Position numbers and translations under genes: made by a program. Of a stretch of 64,000 nt of DNA, positions 43,215 through 52,699 are shown in pieces. This stretch comes from Prevotella sp. Lineage in GTDB: Bacteria > Bacteroidota > Bacteroidia > Bacteroidales > Bacteroidaceae. The notes below the pieces were generated by a model. That model was not told the DNA's origin. It saw nothing but the letters and a program-made list of their open reading frames with translations, and did no database searches. Where the stretch lies: contig JAFYYV010000006.1 of the NCBI GenBank assembly GCA_017557405.1, positions 1 to 64,000 on the forward strand, in the 5' to 3' direction. The number at the start of each line of letters is the position of its first letter. Position 1 is the stretch's first letter.

Positions 43215-44285
43215 ATGAATAAGAAAATACGCTTATGCGCGATGGCGCTTTCCGTGTGGGCGGCCTTATCCGTCTATGGGCAGCACGTCGGGGTGAGGAG
43301 CGATGTCATCAACGTGGGGCAGGTGGTGTTCTACCAACCTGTGACCGCGGAATATGAATTGAAGAACAATAGCGGAGGCATGCTACATGTGCGCGACGTG
43401 AGGACGACTTGCGGGTGTACAGCCGTTGAATACCCCCAGCAGGGGATTCCTTCTGGCGAGGACTTCTTTATTCGCATCACTTATGACGCCAAACAGATGG
43501 GGCATTTTGAGAAATCCGTAGGCATCTATACCGATGTGGAAACTCTTCCTGTGGTGCTCACGTTGAAAGGTGTTGTTGTCGAAGAAATCAAGGATTTCGT
43601 GGGCGAATATCCTTATAAGTTGGGCGACTTGCTGGTGGATCGTGACAATATCGAGTTCGACGATGTGAACCAAGGTGACCGTCCAGTGGCGAAGATTCAC
43701 GTGAAGAATGAGACGGGTGGTTCATCGGAACCCGTTGTGATGCACCTACCCAATTATTTGAAGGCTGAAGTGTCGCCGTCGAAGATTGCTTCGGGGCATT
43801 CGGGCGTCATCACCATCATGCTCGACACGCGTCAGATTCGCGATTACGGTTTGATTCAGAGGTCGGTTTATCTGGGTAAATTCCCTGGTGACAAAGTGGC
43901 TTCGAACAAAGAGATTGTCGTCTCAGCCGTGATGATGCCAGGATTCCGCGACCTCACCGAGCGCGAGTTGGCGATGGCTCCAAAGATTCAGTTGTCCACA
44001 ACGTCACTCGAGTTGGGTAGATTTGGTTCGAAGAAGAAGTTGAAAGGTGATATCGAGATGGTGAACATTGGAAAGTCGGAACTCGAGATTGCCAAATTGC
44101 AGATGTTCACAACTGGCCTTCAGTTGTCGTTGAACAAGACTCGTCTGGCTCCTGGTGAGGGCGCCAAGTTGAAGGTGACCGCTGTGGCGAAGGAATTGCG
44201 CGATGTTCGCAGCAAACCTCGTGTGCTGATGATAACAAACGATCCTGATCATTCGAAGGTGGTGATTGATATCAATGTTGAGTGA
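43215..44285 (+). CDS. Exported DUF1573-domain protein
   Basis: 356 residues with a signal peptide (ending VYGQ). Residues about 30-120 are a typical DUF1573 immunoglobulin-like domain (YELKNNSGGMLHVRDVRTTC, then GCTAVEYP). Two further related beta domains follow to the end (VNIGKSELEIAKLQM, near 280). The family is common in Bacteroidetes envelopes, with no established activity. The stop overlaps the ispH start by 11 bases, so expression is coupled. Confidence 0.85.
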   Translation: MNKKIRLCAMALSVWAALSVYGQHVGVRSDVINVGQVVFYQPVTAEYELKNNSGGMLHVRDVRTTCGCTAVEYPQQGIPSGEDFFIRITYDAKQMGHFEKSVGIYTDVETLPVVLTLKGVVVEEIKDFVGEYPYKLGDLLVDRDNIEFDDVNQGDRPVAKIHVKNETGGSSEPVVMHLPNYLKAEVSPSKIASGHSGVITIMLDTRQIRDYGLIQRSVYLGKFPGDKVASNKEIVVSAVMMPGFRDLTERELAMAPKIQLSTTSLELGRFGSKKKLKGDIEMVNIGKSELEIAKLQMFTTGLQLSLNKTRLAPGEGAKLKVTAVAKELRDVRSKPRVLMITNDPDHSKVVIDINVE

Positions 44286-45165
44286 ACGATTGCAAATAGA
44301 AATCGACGAGGGCAGTGGTTTCTGCTTCGGAGTGACCACAGCCATCAAGAAGGCAGAGGAGGAGTTGGCGAAAGGCGGTTCTCTCTATTGCTTGGGTGAC
44401 ATTGTGCACAATGGAATGGAGGTCGAACGGCTTCATGCGATGGGGCTTGTCACCATTACCCACGACGATTTGAAACGTCTGCACGATGTAAAGGTGTTGT
44501 TAAGGGCGCATGGAGAACCTCCCGAGACTTACGAACTCGCCCGCCAAAACAACATCGAGATTATTGATGCTACCTGTCCTGTGGTGCTTCAACTCCAACG
44601 ACGAATCAAACGGCAATATGAAAATTCGTTAGTTGAAATGTCAAGTGAAGGTCATGCGCAAATCGTGATATTCGGCAAGAACGGACATGCAGAAGTGCTC
44701 GGATTGGTGGGACAGACAAAGGGAAATGCTATTGTGGTGGAGAATATTGAAGATGTGAAGCGTCTCGATTTCAACCACGACATCTACCTTTATTCGCAAA
44801 CCACGAAGAGCCTTGACGAGTTTCATCGCATCATCCAGTATATTCAAGCGCATATCTCACCATCGGCTACCTTCAAAAGTTTCGACACCATCTGCCGACA
44901 AGTGGCCAATCGCATGCCAAACATCGCATCGTTCGCCACTCGTCACGACCTCGTGTTGTTTGTGAGTGGGCGCAAGAGTTCGAATGGAAGGGTGCTCTTC
45001 AACGAATGTCGTAGCGTTAATCCCAATAGCCATCAAATAGAAAGCGCATGCGAAATCGACATGAGTTGGACACAAGGCGTCAAGACGGTGGGCATCTGCG
45101 GAGCAACCAGCACCCCCAAATGGCTGATGGAGGAATGTAGGGATTATCTGGTTTTGCATCAATAG
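44275..45165 (+). CDS. ispH: 4-hydroxy-3-methylbut-2-enyl diphosphate reductase
   Basis: 296 residues from 44275 (an ATG nine bases earlier is possible). The three iron-sulfur cysteines are in place: Cys17 in GSGFCFGV, Cys101 in DATCPVV and Cys207 in DTICRQVANR. IspH catalyses the last step of the non-mevalonate isoprenoid pathway, giving IPP and DMAPP, and needs a 4Fe-4S cluster. Its product feeds the polyprenyl synthase encoded at 49983-50957. A terminator hairpin follows at 45204-45228. Confidence 0.95.
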   Translation: MLSERLQIEIDEGSGFCFGVTTAIKKAEEELAKGGSLYCLGDIVHNGMEVERLHAMGLVTITHDDLKRLHDVKVLLRAHGEPPETYELARQNNIEIIDATCPVVLQLQRRIKRQYENSLVEMSSEGHAQIVIFGKNGHAEVLGLVGQTKGNAIVVENIEDVKRLDFNHDIYLYSQTTKSLDEFHRIIQYIQAHISPSATFKSFDTICRQVANRMPNIASFATRHDLVLFVSGRKSSNGRVLFNECRSVNPNSHQIESACEIDMSWTQGVKTVGICGATSTPKWLMEECRDYLVLHQ

Positions 45166-45203
45166 AAGATCAACTTGAATGGTTTCAATAAAGAAAAAGA
45201 AAA

Positions 45204-45228
45204 GAGCGGCATCATCACGACGCCGCTC
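45204..45228 (+). terminator. Terminator after ispH
   Basis: GAGCGGC and GCCGCTC form a 7-bp GC-rich stem followed by CTTTC. Apart from the -7 box at 45466, the remaining 45229-45516 gap shows no gene. Confidence 0.6.
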
Positions 45229-45465
45229 CTTTCAACACAGTAATTAACTCAAAATTTATAATCTATTCTCTCTCATTGTTTCGTAAGCCTGAATGCAAAA
45301 TTCTTATTTAATACCTGATTTGAGATAACATCGAAATTAACATAAACAAAAACTTATTCATCTTTATCTGTCGCAAAAATAGAGAAAACTCCATCTCGTG
45401 ACAATTTTTTTCAGCGAATTACCTTTTTTCTTCAACGAATCGCCTTTAATGATGTATTTTTTTCG

Positions 45466-45473
45466 TACATTTG
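45466..45473 (+). promoter_or_regulatory. -7 promoter box of the GH2 gene
   Basis: TACATTTG matches TAnnTTTG, 43 bases before the ATG at 45517. No exact -33 TTTG is seen (CTTTAAT lies at about the right place). Confidence 0.5.
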
Positions 45474-45516
45474 CACTCGTAAATACAAAAAACAAACAAC
45501 TAACATCCTCTATAAC

Positions 45517-47322
45517 ATGAAAAAACTGCTTGCATCCTTGTTCGCATTGATGGCTCCGGTGTGGGTCTTCGGTGCCACAGAACTGCCTATCGTGCAGAAC
45601 GTCTATGCCCGTCAACCCATATCGCTGAATGGTCGATGGAATTATATCGTCGATCAGCAGGAGATTGGTTATTACGATTATCGCATGAATCCTATGCGCC
45701 ACACGTGGGGCGATAATGCCAAGGCTCGTCGTCCTTCCGATCTCGTAGAGTATAATTTCGATGTGTCGCCAGCCATGAAAATCCCTACCGACTGGAACAC
45801 CGCCGACCAACAGCTCTTCTTCTACGAAGGGACGGTTTGGTTCAAGCGTAGTTTCAACTATACCAAGAAGGCCGACCGACACGCCATTCTTTATTTCGGA
45901 GCCGTCAACTACGAGGCCATCGTGTATGTAAACGGCCAACGTGTGGGACGTCATGTCGGTGGATTCACGCCGTTTAACTTCGATGTCACCGAGCAGTTGC
46001 ACGATGGTGAGAACTTCGTGGTAGTGAAGGTGGATAACAAACGCCATCGTGACAATGTGCCCACGGAGATTTTCGACTGGTGGAACTACGGCGGTATCAC
46101 GCGCGATGTGCTGCTCTTCGAGGTTGGCGATGTATTCGTTGACGATTACACCATCCAATTGGCGAAGGGCAACCAGCGGCTCATCGATTGCCAGATTCGC
46201 CTGAACAAGGCTGTTGCTGGTCAGCAGGTCGTTGTCAGCATTCCCGAACTGAAGCTCAATCAGAAGCTTGTTACCGATGCCGAAGGTCGTGCCTCAGTGC
46301 AGATGAAGGCGCGTCCTGTGCTGTGGTCGCCCGAGAATCCCAAATTATATAAGGTGGAAATCGAGTTGGACGGTCAGCGGTTGACCGACGAGATCGGCTT
46401 CCGAACCATCGAGACACGCGGCAAACAGATCCTGCTCAATGGCAAGCCCATCTTCCTGCGTGGCATCAGTATCCACGAAGAGGCACCCTACCGTCAAGGT
46501 CGTGCGCATACCACTGAGGATGCCCACATTCTGCTCACATGGGCGAAGGAGTTGGGTTGCAACTATGTGCGCTTGGCTCACTATCCTCACAACGAGCTTG
46601 CCGTGCGCGAAGCCGAGCGTATGGGCATTATGGTGTGGAGTGAGATACCTGTCTATTGGACGATTTCGTGGCAGAACGAAGGTACTTTTAACAATGCCCG
46701 ACAGCAACTCCACGATATGATCCGACGCGATCACAATCGTGCCGCCATTATCATCTGGTCGATAGCCAACGAGACACCACACAGCGATGCCCGCGATCAG
46801 TTCTTGGGCAAGTTGGCTGAATATGCCCGCACGCAAGACAACACGCGTCTCATCAGTATGGCTATGGAGGTGACTGGCGCCTCCAATTATGTGAACCGGT
46901 TGCAGGACAACATGAACAAGTTTGTCGATGTAGTGAGCTTCAACGAATATGTTGGCTGGTATCGCGATGTCCACGATGCTCCTCGCATGACGTGGGAAGT
47001 GCCGTATGAGAAGCCCGTCATCATCAGCGAATGGGGTGGTGGAGCCCTTGCTGGCAATCATGGTTCGAAGGAGCAACGTTGGACGGAGGAATTCCAAGAG
47101 AACCTCTATCGTGAGAACATCGCCATGCTTGAGAAGATTGATGGTCTTGCTGGTATGAGTCCTTGGATTCTGAAAGACTTCCTCTCGCCCCGTCGTCCGC
47201 TCTTCGGTGTGCAGGATTGGTTCAATCGCAAGGGTGTTGTCTCGGACAAAGGAGAAAAGAAACTCGCTTTCTACGTGCTTCGCGATTGGTACGAACGCAA
47301 GCGACAAGAATACGAGAAATAA
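45517..47322 (+). CDS. Exported GH2 glycoside hydrolase, beta-glucuronidase-like
   Basis: 601 residues with a signal peptide (ending VFGA). A jelly-roll sugar-binding domain (about 35-215), an Ig-like domain (about 215-310) and a TIM barrel follow. The acid/base is Glu419 in SIANETPHS and the nucleophile Glu505 in IISEWGGG. Asn570-Arg571-Lys572 in WFNRKGV matches the NxK motif that contacts the glucuronate carboxylate in beta-glucuronidases, and the surrounding DFxSPxRPLFG...NRKG order agrees with that family. Beta-galactosidase activity cannot be excluded. It is probably periplasmic. Confidence 0.88.
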   Translation: MKKLLASLFALMAPVWVFGATELPIVQNVYARQPISLNGRWNYIVDQQEIGYYDYRMNPMRHTWGDNAKARRPSDLVEYNFDVSPAMKIPTDWNTADQQLFFYEGTVWFKRSFNYTKKADRHAILYFGAVNYEAIVYVNGQRVGRHVGGFTPFNFDVTEQLHDGENFVVVKVDNKRHRDNVPTEIFDWWNYGGITRDVLLFEVGDVFVDDYTIQLAKGNQRLIDCQIRLNKAVAGQQVVVSIPELKLNQKLVTDAEGRASVQMKARPVLWSPENPKLYKVEIELDGQRLTDEIGFRTIETRGKQILLNGKPIFLRGISIHEEAPYRQGRAHTTEDAHILLTWAKELGCNYVRLAHYPHNELAVREAERMGIMVWSEIPVYWTISWQNEGTFNNARQQLHDMIRRDHNRAAIIIWSIANETPHSDARDQFLGKLAEYARTQDNTRLISMAMEVTGASNYVNRLQDNMNKFVDVVSFNEYVGWYRDVHDAPRMTWEVPYEKPVIISEWGGGALAGNHGSKEQRWTEEFQENLYRENIAMLEKIDGLAGMSPWILKDFLSPRRPLFGVQDWFNRKGVVSDKGEKKLAFYVLRDWYERKRQEYEK

Positions 47323-47338
47323 CTGACGAGATAAAAAG

Positions 47339-47371
47339 CAAGGGGGCATGTCAAAATTGGCTGCCCCCTTG
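47339..47371. terminator. Terminator between GH2 and cmk
   Basis: CAAGGGGGCA and TGCCCCCTTG form a perfect 10-bp stem between convergent genes. TTGTATTT follows on the plus strand. Confidence 0.7.
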
Positions 47372-47413
47372 TTGTATTTCGACGAATTATATTTCAAAGT
47401 CCGTCAACCCCTT

Positions 47414-48112
47414 TCATTCAGCCTCATTGACTACGCGTTCATATTGTGCGTAGAGCCATTCGTTCTGCTCGGGAATGGTCAAGTTACTATTGTCGAGCAG
47501 CAGGGCGTCTTCGGCTTGTCGCAAAGGCGATACTTCGCGGTGCGAGTCTTGGTAGTCGCGCTCGATGACGTTCTTCAAGATGTCGTCGAAATCGGCAGGC
47601 ATTCCTTTCTCTTCAAGTTCTTTGAAACGTCGTTGTGCCCGTACTTCCGCAGAGGCTGTAACGAAAACCTTCAGTTCGGCATTTGGAAAGACGGTGGTTC
47701 CAATGTCGCGTCCGTCCATTACAATGCCACCTTCTTGTCCCATAGCTTGCTGTTGTGCCACCATCTCAGTGCGCACGAAGGGGATGGCGGAAACGGCGCT
47801 GACGTGATTTGATACTTCAAGCGAGCGGATGACTTGTTCCACGAGTTCGCCGTTGAGGTAGGTGTCGGGGCGTCCCGTTTCAGGGTTAAACTTGAATGTG
47901 ATGCTGATTTCAGGCATCCGTTTTTCTAATTCGTCGGTCTTCACCGTGTCGTCTTCGTTGAAAAGGTCGTTGCGCAGGGCGAAGAGCGTCACGGTGCGGT
48001 ACATGGCACCTGTGTCTACATAGACGTAACCTATGCGGCGTGCCAGGTCTTTGGCCATCGTGCTCTTTCCGCACGACGAGTGGCCGTCGATGGCGATGGT
48101 AATCTTTTTCAT
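47414..48112 (-). CDS. cmk: Cytidylate kinase
   Basis: 232 residues. The P-loop [11 protein letters not shown] (residues 8-18), YVDTGAMYR and [12 protein letters not shown] are standard Cmk motifs. It phosphorylates CMP and dCMP with ATP in the cytoplasm. It lies 33 bases downstream of porQ on the same strand, an arrangement also known from Porphyromonas. Confidence 0.96.
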   Translation of the reverse strand: MKKITIAIDGHSSCGKSTMAKDLARRIGYVYVDTGAMYRTVTLFALRNDLFNEDDTVKTDELEKRMPEISITFKFNPETGRPDTYLNGELVEQVIRSLEVSNHVSAVSAIPFVRTEMVAQQQAMGQEGGIVMDGRDIGTTVFPNAELKVFVTASAEVRAQRRFKELEEKGMPADFDDILKNVIERDYQDSHREVSPLRQAEDALLLDNSNLTIPEQNEWLYAQYERVVNEAE

Positions 48113-48145
48113 ATATCAGTTTTGTGAGTTTATGAGTTTGCGAGT

Positions 48146-49096
48146 TTAAAGGTTGATGGCTAGATTCAGTACGAGCGAATGGCTCGACACATGGTATTTA
48201 CCATAGGCAAGATGCAGCTTGAAACGTTCGAGTGCGAGGCCTGCTCCTAACGAGAGACCTGCCCCGTGGGCACTCTCATCGTCTACATCGTTGGTCGTGA
48301 TGGTCATCTCATGGGCACGTCGGAAGTTGTATCCTGCGCCCACCCACACCTGTTGTGTGAGCAGTAGGTCAATGCCCGCAGCCAAATGGTTGATAAACTT
48401 GTAATCCCAATGGGTGAGGTCGACGAGCGTTCCTGAGAATCTGAGCGGTGTGCCTACGAGTCTCTTGCTTGCACCCACTTGCAGGTCGAAAGGTAATCGT
48501 TCGTATTCGTCATCATAGGCATCGATTTGTCCACCCAAGTTCTTGGCCGTGAGTGATAACGAGAGTCCGCTTTCAGGGTTGTAATAGTTCAATCCCAAGT
48601 CAACGGCTACAGCCATCGAGTTGTAGCTGGCAATGTGCGAGTTGATGAACTTTGCAGCTATGCCTCCACTCAGGTTGTTGGCCAGCAGATGCGAGTAGTA
48701 GCCAGTAATGGCGATGTCGCGAGCCGAAAAATCACCCATCATCACGTTGTTCTCATCCACTTCCTTCATCGTGCCATAATCCATGAACTGACCCGATACA
48801 GCCCATACTCCTCGTTCACCCACAGCGTGGTTAAAAGCCGCATTGGCTGTGTAGGCGCCTTGCATGTAATTCATGAATCCCATGTGGAGCGTCTTGTCGC
48901 TTACATTCTGGAGCAAAGCTGGGTTATGGAAGATGAGTGCCTCATCATCCTCTGCAAGTGTGATGTTGTCGCCACCCAAGGCAGCAGCATGCGCACTTAC
49001 TGGCAGCCGAAGGAAATTGTATATCGTCTGACTCTCCTGTGCCTTTGCAATAATGGCAAAAAGCGTTAATAGAAGAGTGAAAACAGCTTTTTTCAT
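48146..49096 (-). CDS. porQ: Type IX secretion system protein PorQ
   Basis: 316 residues with a signal peptide (ending AKAQ). The beginning of the mature protein, YNFLRLPVSAHAAALGGDNI, and the FHNPALL segment are typical of the PorQ/PorV-like outer-membrane beta-barrel family. The sequence alternates as expected for beta strands and ends in a hydrophobic strand (LVLNLAINL). PorQ belongs to the attachment complex of T9SS that modifies and anchors cargo bearing C-terminal sorting domains. Several such cargo proteins occur in this window. The neighbourhood with cmk supports the call. Confidence 0.88.
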   Translation of the reverse strand: MKKAVFTLLLTLFAIIAKAQESQTIYNFLRLPVSAHAAALGGDNITLAEDDEALIFHNPALLQNVSDKTLHMGFMNYMQGAYTANAAFNHAVGERGVWAVSGQFMDYGTMKEVDENNVMMGDFSARDIAITGYYSHLLANNLSGGIAAKFINSHIASYNSMAVAVDLGLNYYNPESGLSLSLTAKNLGGQIDAYDDEYERLPFDLQVGASKRLVGTPLRFSGTLVDLTHWDYKFINHLAAGIDLLLTQQVWVGAGYNFRRAHEMTITTNDVDDESAHGAGLSLGAGLALERFKLHLAYGKYHVSSHSLVLNLAINL

Positions 49097-49119
49097 TTAT
49101 TTTATTCTAATTTATGCAC

Positions 49120-49127
49120 AAAGATAC
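49120..49127 (-). promoter_or_regulatory. -7 promoter box of porQ-cmk
   Basis: The minus strand reads TATCTTTG, matching TAnnTTTG, 23 bases before the porQ ATG. No -33 TTTG is found at the usual spacing. Confidence 0.5.
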
Positions 49128-49216
49128 GCTTTTTTCGAATTTCTACATTATATTTGCATCATCTTTTACAGACATTTCGTAATAAATAACGAAAAAATCT
49201 GTTTTTTAGTATAAAG

Positions 49217-49927
49217 ATGGAACAGAAGAAGACGGACAAAGGAACACTTGAGAACAAACGAACCACCGGTTTCCTGTTGGGGCTGGTGCTGGTGTTTTCG
49301 ATGGCCTTTGTCGCGTTGGAATATACGAGTCATGCCCCTGACTACGAAGTCGAAGAGTTGCTCATCGACGAGTTGGCGCAAGAGTTGGAACTGCTGCCCG
49401 CCATTGAACAGCAGGAGATGATAGCTGCCCAACAACCGACGGAAGTCATCAAGGTTCCAGAAAAGATAAGGGCAGTTGACGAGGTGCCGCCACCTGAGTC
49501 GGATGCGCTGCAAATGACCGATATGACGTTAGGGGGCGAAGTCGATGAGGTTCCACAACCCACTACTACTGCCGAACCTCTGCCTCCTGTAGTCACCGAT
49601 ATGGACGACAATCCGTTGAACTTCCGCATCGTTGAGCAGTTGCCCGAGTTTCCAGGTGGTATGGTGGCATTCATGAAGTGGCTCACGAAGAATCTGAAAT
49701 ACCCACCGTCAGCCCAAAGCCGAAAGGTTCAAGGAAGGGTGGTGGTCTCGTTCATTGTGAATAAAGACGGAACCATCGTCGATGCTAAAGTCGTGAAATC
49801 GGTGGATCCACAACTGGATCGCGAAGCCATGCGTGTGGTCAGGATGATGCCCAAGTGGAAACCTGGTTTGCAGATGGGGAAACCCTGTCGTACGATGTTC
49901 GCCATTCCCATCGTCTTCAAACTGTGA
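49217..49927 (+). CDS. tonB: TonB energy transducer
   Basis: 236 residues. One membrane helix (residues about 17-37), then a Glu/Pro-rich periplasmic linker with short PP motifs. The C-terminal TonB domain is FPGGMVAFMKWLTKNLKYPP, then VVVSFIVNKDGTIVDAKVVK, and MPKWKPGLQMGKPCRTMFAI. It links the proton motive force to outer-membrane SusC/TonB-dependent receptors. It is the first gene of a plus-strand series with the polyprenyl synthase and tatD. Confidence 0.93.
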   Translation: MEQKKTDKGTLENKRTTGFLLGLVLVFSMAFVALEYTSHAPDYEVEELLIDELAQELELLPAIEQQEMIAAQQPTEVIKVPEKIRAVDEVPPPESDALQMTDMTLGGEVDEVPQPTTTAEPLPPVVTDMDDNPLNFRIVEQLPEFPGGMVAFMKWLTKNLKYPPSAQSRKVQGRVVVSFIVNKDGTIVDAKVVKSVDPQLDREAMRVVRMMPKWKPGLQMGKPCRTMFAIPIVFKL

Positions 49928-49982
49928 TGGCGGAAATCAAAAAATGAAACAAAGAATTGCCAAATCTAAACACAACTAAGCA

Positions 49983-50957
49983 ATGTTTACATCAGAAGAT
50001 ATCCTTGCGAAAGTCAATTATTACATTGATCATTTGCCCTACGATCGTCGCCCCGAGTCGTTGTATGATCCAATTCGCTACGTGCTCTCGTTGGGCGGAA
50101 AACGCATTAGGCCTGTGCTGATGTTGTTGTCATACAATCTATATGCGGATGATGTTGACACCATTCTTCCTGTGTCATGTGGATTAGAAACGTTCCATAA
50201 CTTCACCTTGCTGCACGACGATTTGATGGACAATGCCGAACTGAGGCGTGGTCAGCAGACCGTTCACAAGAAATGGAATGCCAATACGGCCATCCTTTCA
50301 GGCGACACTATGTTTGTGATGGCATTTGAGCGTATGACGCATTGTCGTGCCGACAAACTGGCTGATGTGGTGGGAACCTTTACTGAGACGGCGTTGGAGA
50401 TTGACGAAGGTCAACAGATGGATATGGACTTCGAAAACCGTACTGATGTGACCGAGGATGAATACATCGAGATGATTCGCTTGAAGACAAGTGTGTTGTT
50501 GGCATGTGCTGTGAAGATAGGCGCCATTTTGGCCAATGCCTCTGCGGAAGATGCCGAGATACTTTATAAGTTTGCCGAGCAATTGGGTTTGGCGTTCCAG
50601 TTGCAAGACGATTTCTTGGATGTCTATGGCGACACGAAAGTCTTTGGTAAAGCCATTGGTGGCGATATTACGTCGAACAAGAAGACCTATATGCTCATCA
50701 ATGCCTGCAACAAGGCAAACGCCGAACAACATGCGGAGTTGATGGATTGGATTGGACGTAAAGATTTTGATGCACAAGAGAAGATTGCTGCCGTGACTCG
50801 TCTTTACAACGACATCGGCATCGACAAACTGGCTCAGCGGAAAATCGAAGAGTATTTTGCCGAGAGTCGGAAATATCTGGACAAACTCAATGTTCCTGAG
50901 GAGCGGAAGAGTGAACTACGTAAATATGTGGCCAACATGATGAACCGTCAGAACTAA
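49983..50957 (+). CDS. Polyprenyl diphosphate synthase
   Basis: 324 residues. First aspartate-rich motif HDDLMD (Asp79, Asp80, Asp83) and second QDDFLD (Asp209, Asp210, Asp213); GGKRIRP near residue 37. It condenses IPP with an allylic diphosphate in the cytoplasm. A Phe lies five residues before the first Asp, which in this family tends to limit chain length, so a farnesyl or geranylgeranyl product is likely. IPP comes from the pathway ending with IspH (44275-45165). The stop overlaps the next start by one base. Confidence 0.93.
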   Translation: MFTSEDILAKVNYYIDHLPYDRRPESLYDPIRYVLSLGGKRIRPVLMLLSYNLYADDVDTILPVSCGLETFHNFTLLHDDLMDNAELRRGQQTVHKKWNANTAILSGDTMFVMAFERMTHCRADKLADVVGTFTETALEIDEGQQMDMDFENRTDVTEDEYIEMIRLKTSVLLACAVKIGAILANASAEDAEILYKFAEQLGLAFQLQDDFLDVYGDTKVFGKAIGGDITSNKKTYMLINACNKANAEQHAELMDWIGRKDFDAQEKIAAVTRLYNDIGIDKLAQRKIEEYFAESRKYLDKLNVPEERKSELRKYVANMMNRQN

Positions 50958-51655
50958 TGCCTTACCGCCGACTACCCAAAACCGATGCCGCACGTCTGCG
51001 AGCACTCAAGACGTTGTTAGACAATAATGATATCTATGTTGTCAGGAACCGTTTCTTGGATTGGAAAACATTGAATCGTGCCCAACCAGCTTACGATCGT
51101 CTACTGACAGCCAACGAGCAGTATCGTGTGAGTTCACAGGCGCAGACTCGCCATACAGCCAAGTTGGAAAGACTCCAACGAAATGCCACCATCTATGTAA
51201 GCCATTTTGTGCAGGTTCTGCTCATGTCGGTCGAGCGTGGGGAGACCAAACGACAGTTGTTGCCACTCTATGGTTTGGAGGAAGATATGACCACCGTGCC
51301 AAACATCAAGACCCTCGACCGCTTGGTGGAGTGGGGCGAGAAGATTGTGGAAGGCGAAAAAACGCGTATTAAGAAAGGTGGGCGCCCCATTTATAATCCT
51401 TCCATCGGTATGGTTTCCACCCATCTTGACATTTTCCGCGAGGCTTATGAACAGCAACGTCGCTTGCAGCAACGCACACAAAAGGTGGTCGCCGACCTGC
51501 AAACCATTCGTCCTGAGGTGGATGAGATATTGCTTGATTTGTGGAATCAAATAGAAAAGCATTTCGAGAACGAACCACCTGAGGTGCGTTTTGCTGAATG
51601 TCGGAAGTTCGGTGTGGTGTATTATTATCGCCGACATGAACCGCACGACTATTGA
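50957..51655 (+). CDS. Conserved cytoplasmic protein of unknown function
   Basis: 232 residues, predicted helical and basic. N-terminus PYRRLPKTDAARLRALK; FVQVLLMSVERGETKRQLLPLYGL in the middle (given as FVQVLLMSVERGE and TKRQLLPLYGL); and YYYRRHEP near the end. No signal peptide and no known catalytic motif. Its ATG overlaps the stop of the polyprenyl synthase gene (TAATG), so translation is coupled. I recall similar unnamed proteins next to these genes in Bacteroidales but cannot assign a role. Confidence 0.75.
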   Translation: MPYRRLPKTDAARLRALKTLLDNNDIYVVRNRFLDWKTLNRAQPAYDRLLTANEQYRVSSQAQTRHTAKLERLQRNATIYVSHFVQVLLMSVERGETKRQLLPLYGLEEDMTTVPNIKTLDRLVEWGEKIVEGEKTRIKKGGRPIYNPSIGMVSTHLDIFREAYEQQRRLQQRTQKVVADLQTIRPEVDEILLDLWNQIEKHFENEPPEVRFAECRKFGVVYYYRRHEPHDY

Positions 51656-51679
51656 CAAATAAAGACTATTGCATTTCGA

Positions 51680-52474
51680 ATGAAATTCATTGATACCCAT
51701 TCGCATCTTGATGGCGAGGAGTTCAGCCAGGACCTTGATGCCGTTATCAGTCGGGCTCGTGAGGTTGGCGTGTGTAAAGTCTTCTTGCCAGCCATCGATT
51801 TGGCATCGGTTGCTACGGTAGAGAACGTCTGCCGTCAATATCCTGATTTTGCTTATCCCATGTATGGACTTCATCCCGAAGAGGTGAAAGCCGATTGGCG
51901 CGAACAGTTAGCAGCCATTCGCCCCCATCTGACACCATCCCCTTCTTCTCCTTCGCCTATTGCTATTGGTGAGGTCGGATTGGATTTCTATTGGAGTCGG
52001 GAGTTTGAGCAGGAGCAGATTGAAGCCTTTGAAGAACAAGTGCGTTGGTCGGTTGAGACTCGTCTGCCATTGATGATTCATTGTAGGAAGGCACAAAATG
52101 AGATGGTCAAGATTCTTCGTCGTTACGAAGGGCGGTTGCCAGGTGGTGTATTCCATTGTTTCACAGGGAATGAAATAGAGGCTCGCGAACTGCTAACGTT
52201 TGAGAATTTTGTGTTGGGAATAGGTGGTGTGCTGACCTTCAAGAAGAGCCATCTGCCCGAGGTGTTGCCTTCGGTGGTTCCCCTTTCGCGCATCGTTCTC
52301 GAAACCGACAGCCCGTATATGGCTCCCGTTCCCCATCGTGGCGAGCGCAATGAGAGTGCTTATGTAGCTTGCGTGCTTGAAAAACTGGCAGCCAGCTATG
52401 GAGTGGATGCGGAGGAAGTGGCACGACAGACAAACGAGAATGTGAAACGGGTGTTTGGCGTCGATGTACTGTAA
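51680..52474 (+). CDS. TatD-family metal-dependent hydrolase
   Basis: 264 residues. The metal-binding pattern is complete: DTHSHLD (His7, His9), IGEVGLDFY, MIHCRKA, FHCFTG and ETDSPYMAP. TatD-type enzymes are cytoplasmic deoxyribonucleases or related phosphoesterases. LTPSPSSPSP before IAIGEVG looks like a small insertion encoded by CCATCCCCTTCTTCTCC-type repeats (51931-51958). It is the last gene of the tonB series. Confidence 0.92.
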   Translation: MKFIDTHSHLDGEEFSQDLDAVISRAREVGVCKVFLPAIDLASVATVENVCRQYPDFAYPMYGLHPEEVKADWREQLAAIRPHLTPSPSSPSPIAIGEVGLDFYWSREFEQEQIEAFEEQVRWSVETRLPLMIHCRKAQNEMVKILRRYEGRLPGGVFHCFTGNEIEARELLTFENFVLGIGGVLTFKKSHLPEVLPSVVPLSRIVLETDSPYMAPVPHRGERNESAYVACVLEKLAASYGVDAEEVARQTNENVKRVFGVDVL

Positions 52475-52530
52475 ACATTAAAGAACCTTAAATTGCACCC
52501 ATATGTTGGTGTTTTTTCAAATAAATGCGA

Positions 52531-52538
52531 TAACTTTG
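52531..52538 (+). promoter_or_regulatory. -7 promoter box of tRNA-Ser
   Basis: TAACTTTG matches TAnnTTTG, 17 bases before the mature tRNA. The -33 element is not clear. Confidence 0.5.
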
Positions 52539-52555
52539 CATTCGCTTTTTGAATT

Positions 52556-52643
52556 GGAGAGGTGCTCGAGTGGTTGAAGAGGCACGCCTGGAAAGCGTGT
52601 AACCGACAAAATCGGTTCGCAGGTTCGAATCCTGTTCTCTCCG
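52556..52643 (+). tRNA. tRNA-Ser (anticodon GGA)
   Basis: 88 bases. The acceptor stem GGAGAGG pairs with TCTCTCC (one G-T), discriminator G. The anticodon stem CACGC/GCGTG encloses CTGGAAA, giving anticodon GGA for UCC/UCU. A long variable arm (CCGAC/AAAATCGG region) marks a class II tRNA. The T arm is GCAGG-TTCGAAT-CCTGT. CCA is not encoded. Plasmid-derived genes begin shortly downstream, so this may be the attachment site. Confidence 0.95.
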
Positions 52644-52671
52644 CAGGTTCCCCCAAAATGGGAACACTTAG

Positions 52672-52698
52672 AACGCTAATCCTCAATGGGTTAGCGTT
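52672..52698 (+). terminator. Terminator after tRNA-Ser
   Basis: AACGCTAA and TTAGCGTT form a perfect 8-bp stem followed by TTTTC. A smaller GTTCCC/GGGAAC hairpin lies just before it (52647-52664). Confidence 0.7.
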
Positions 52699-52699
52699 T

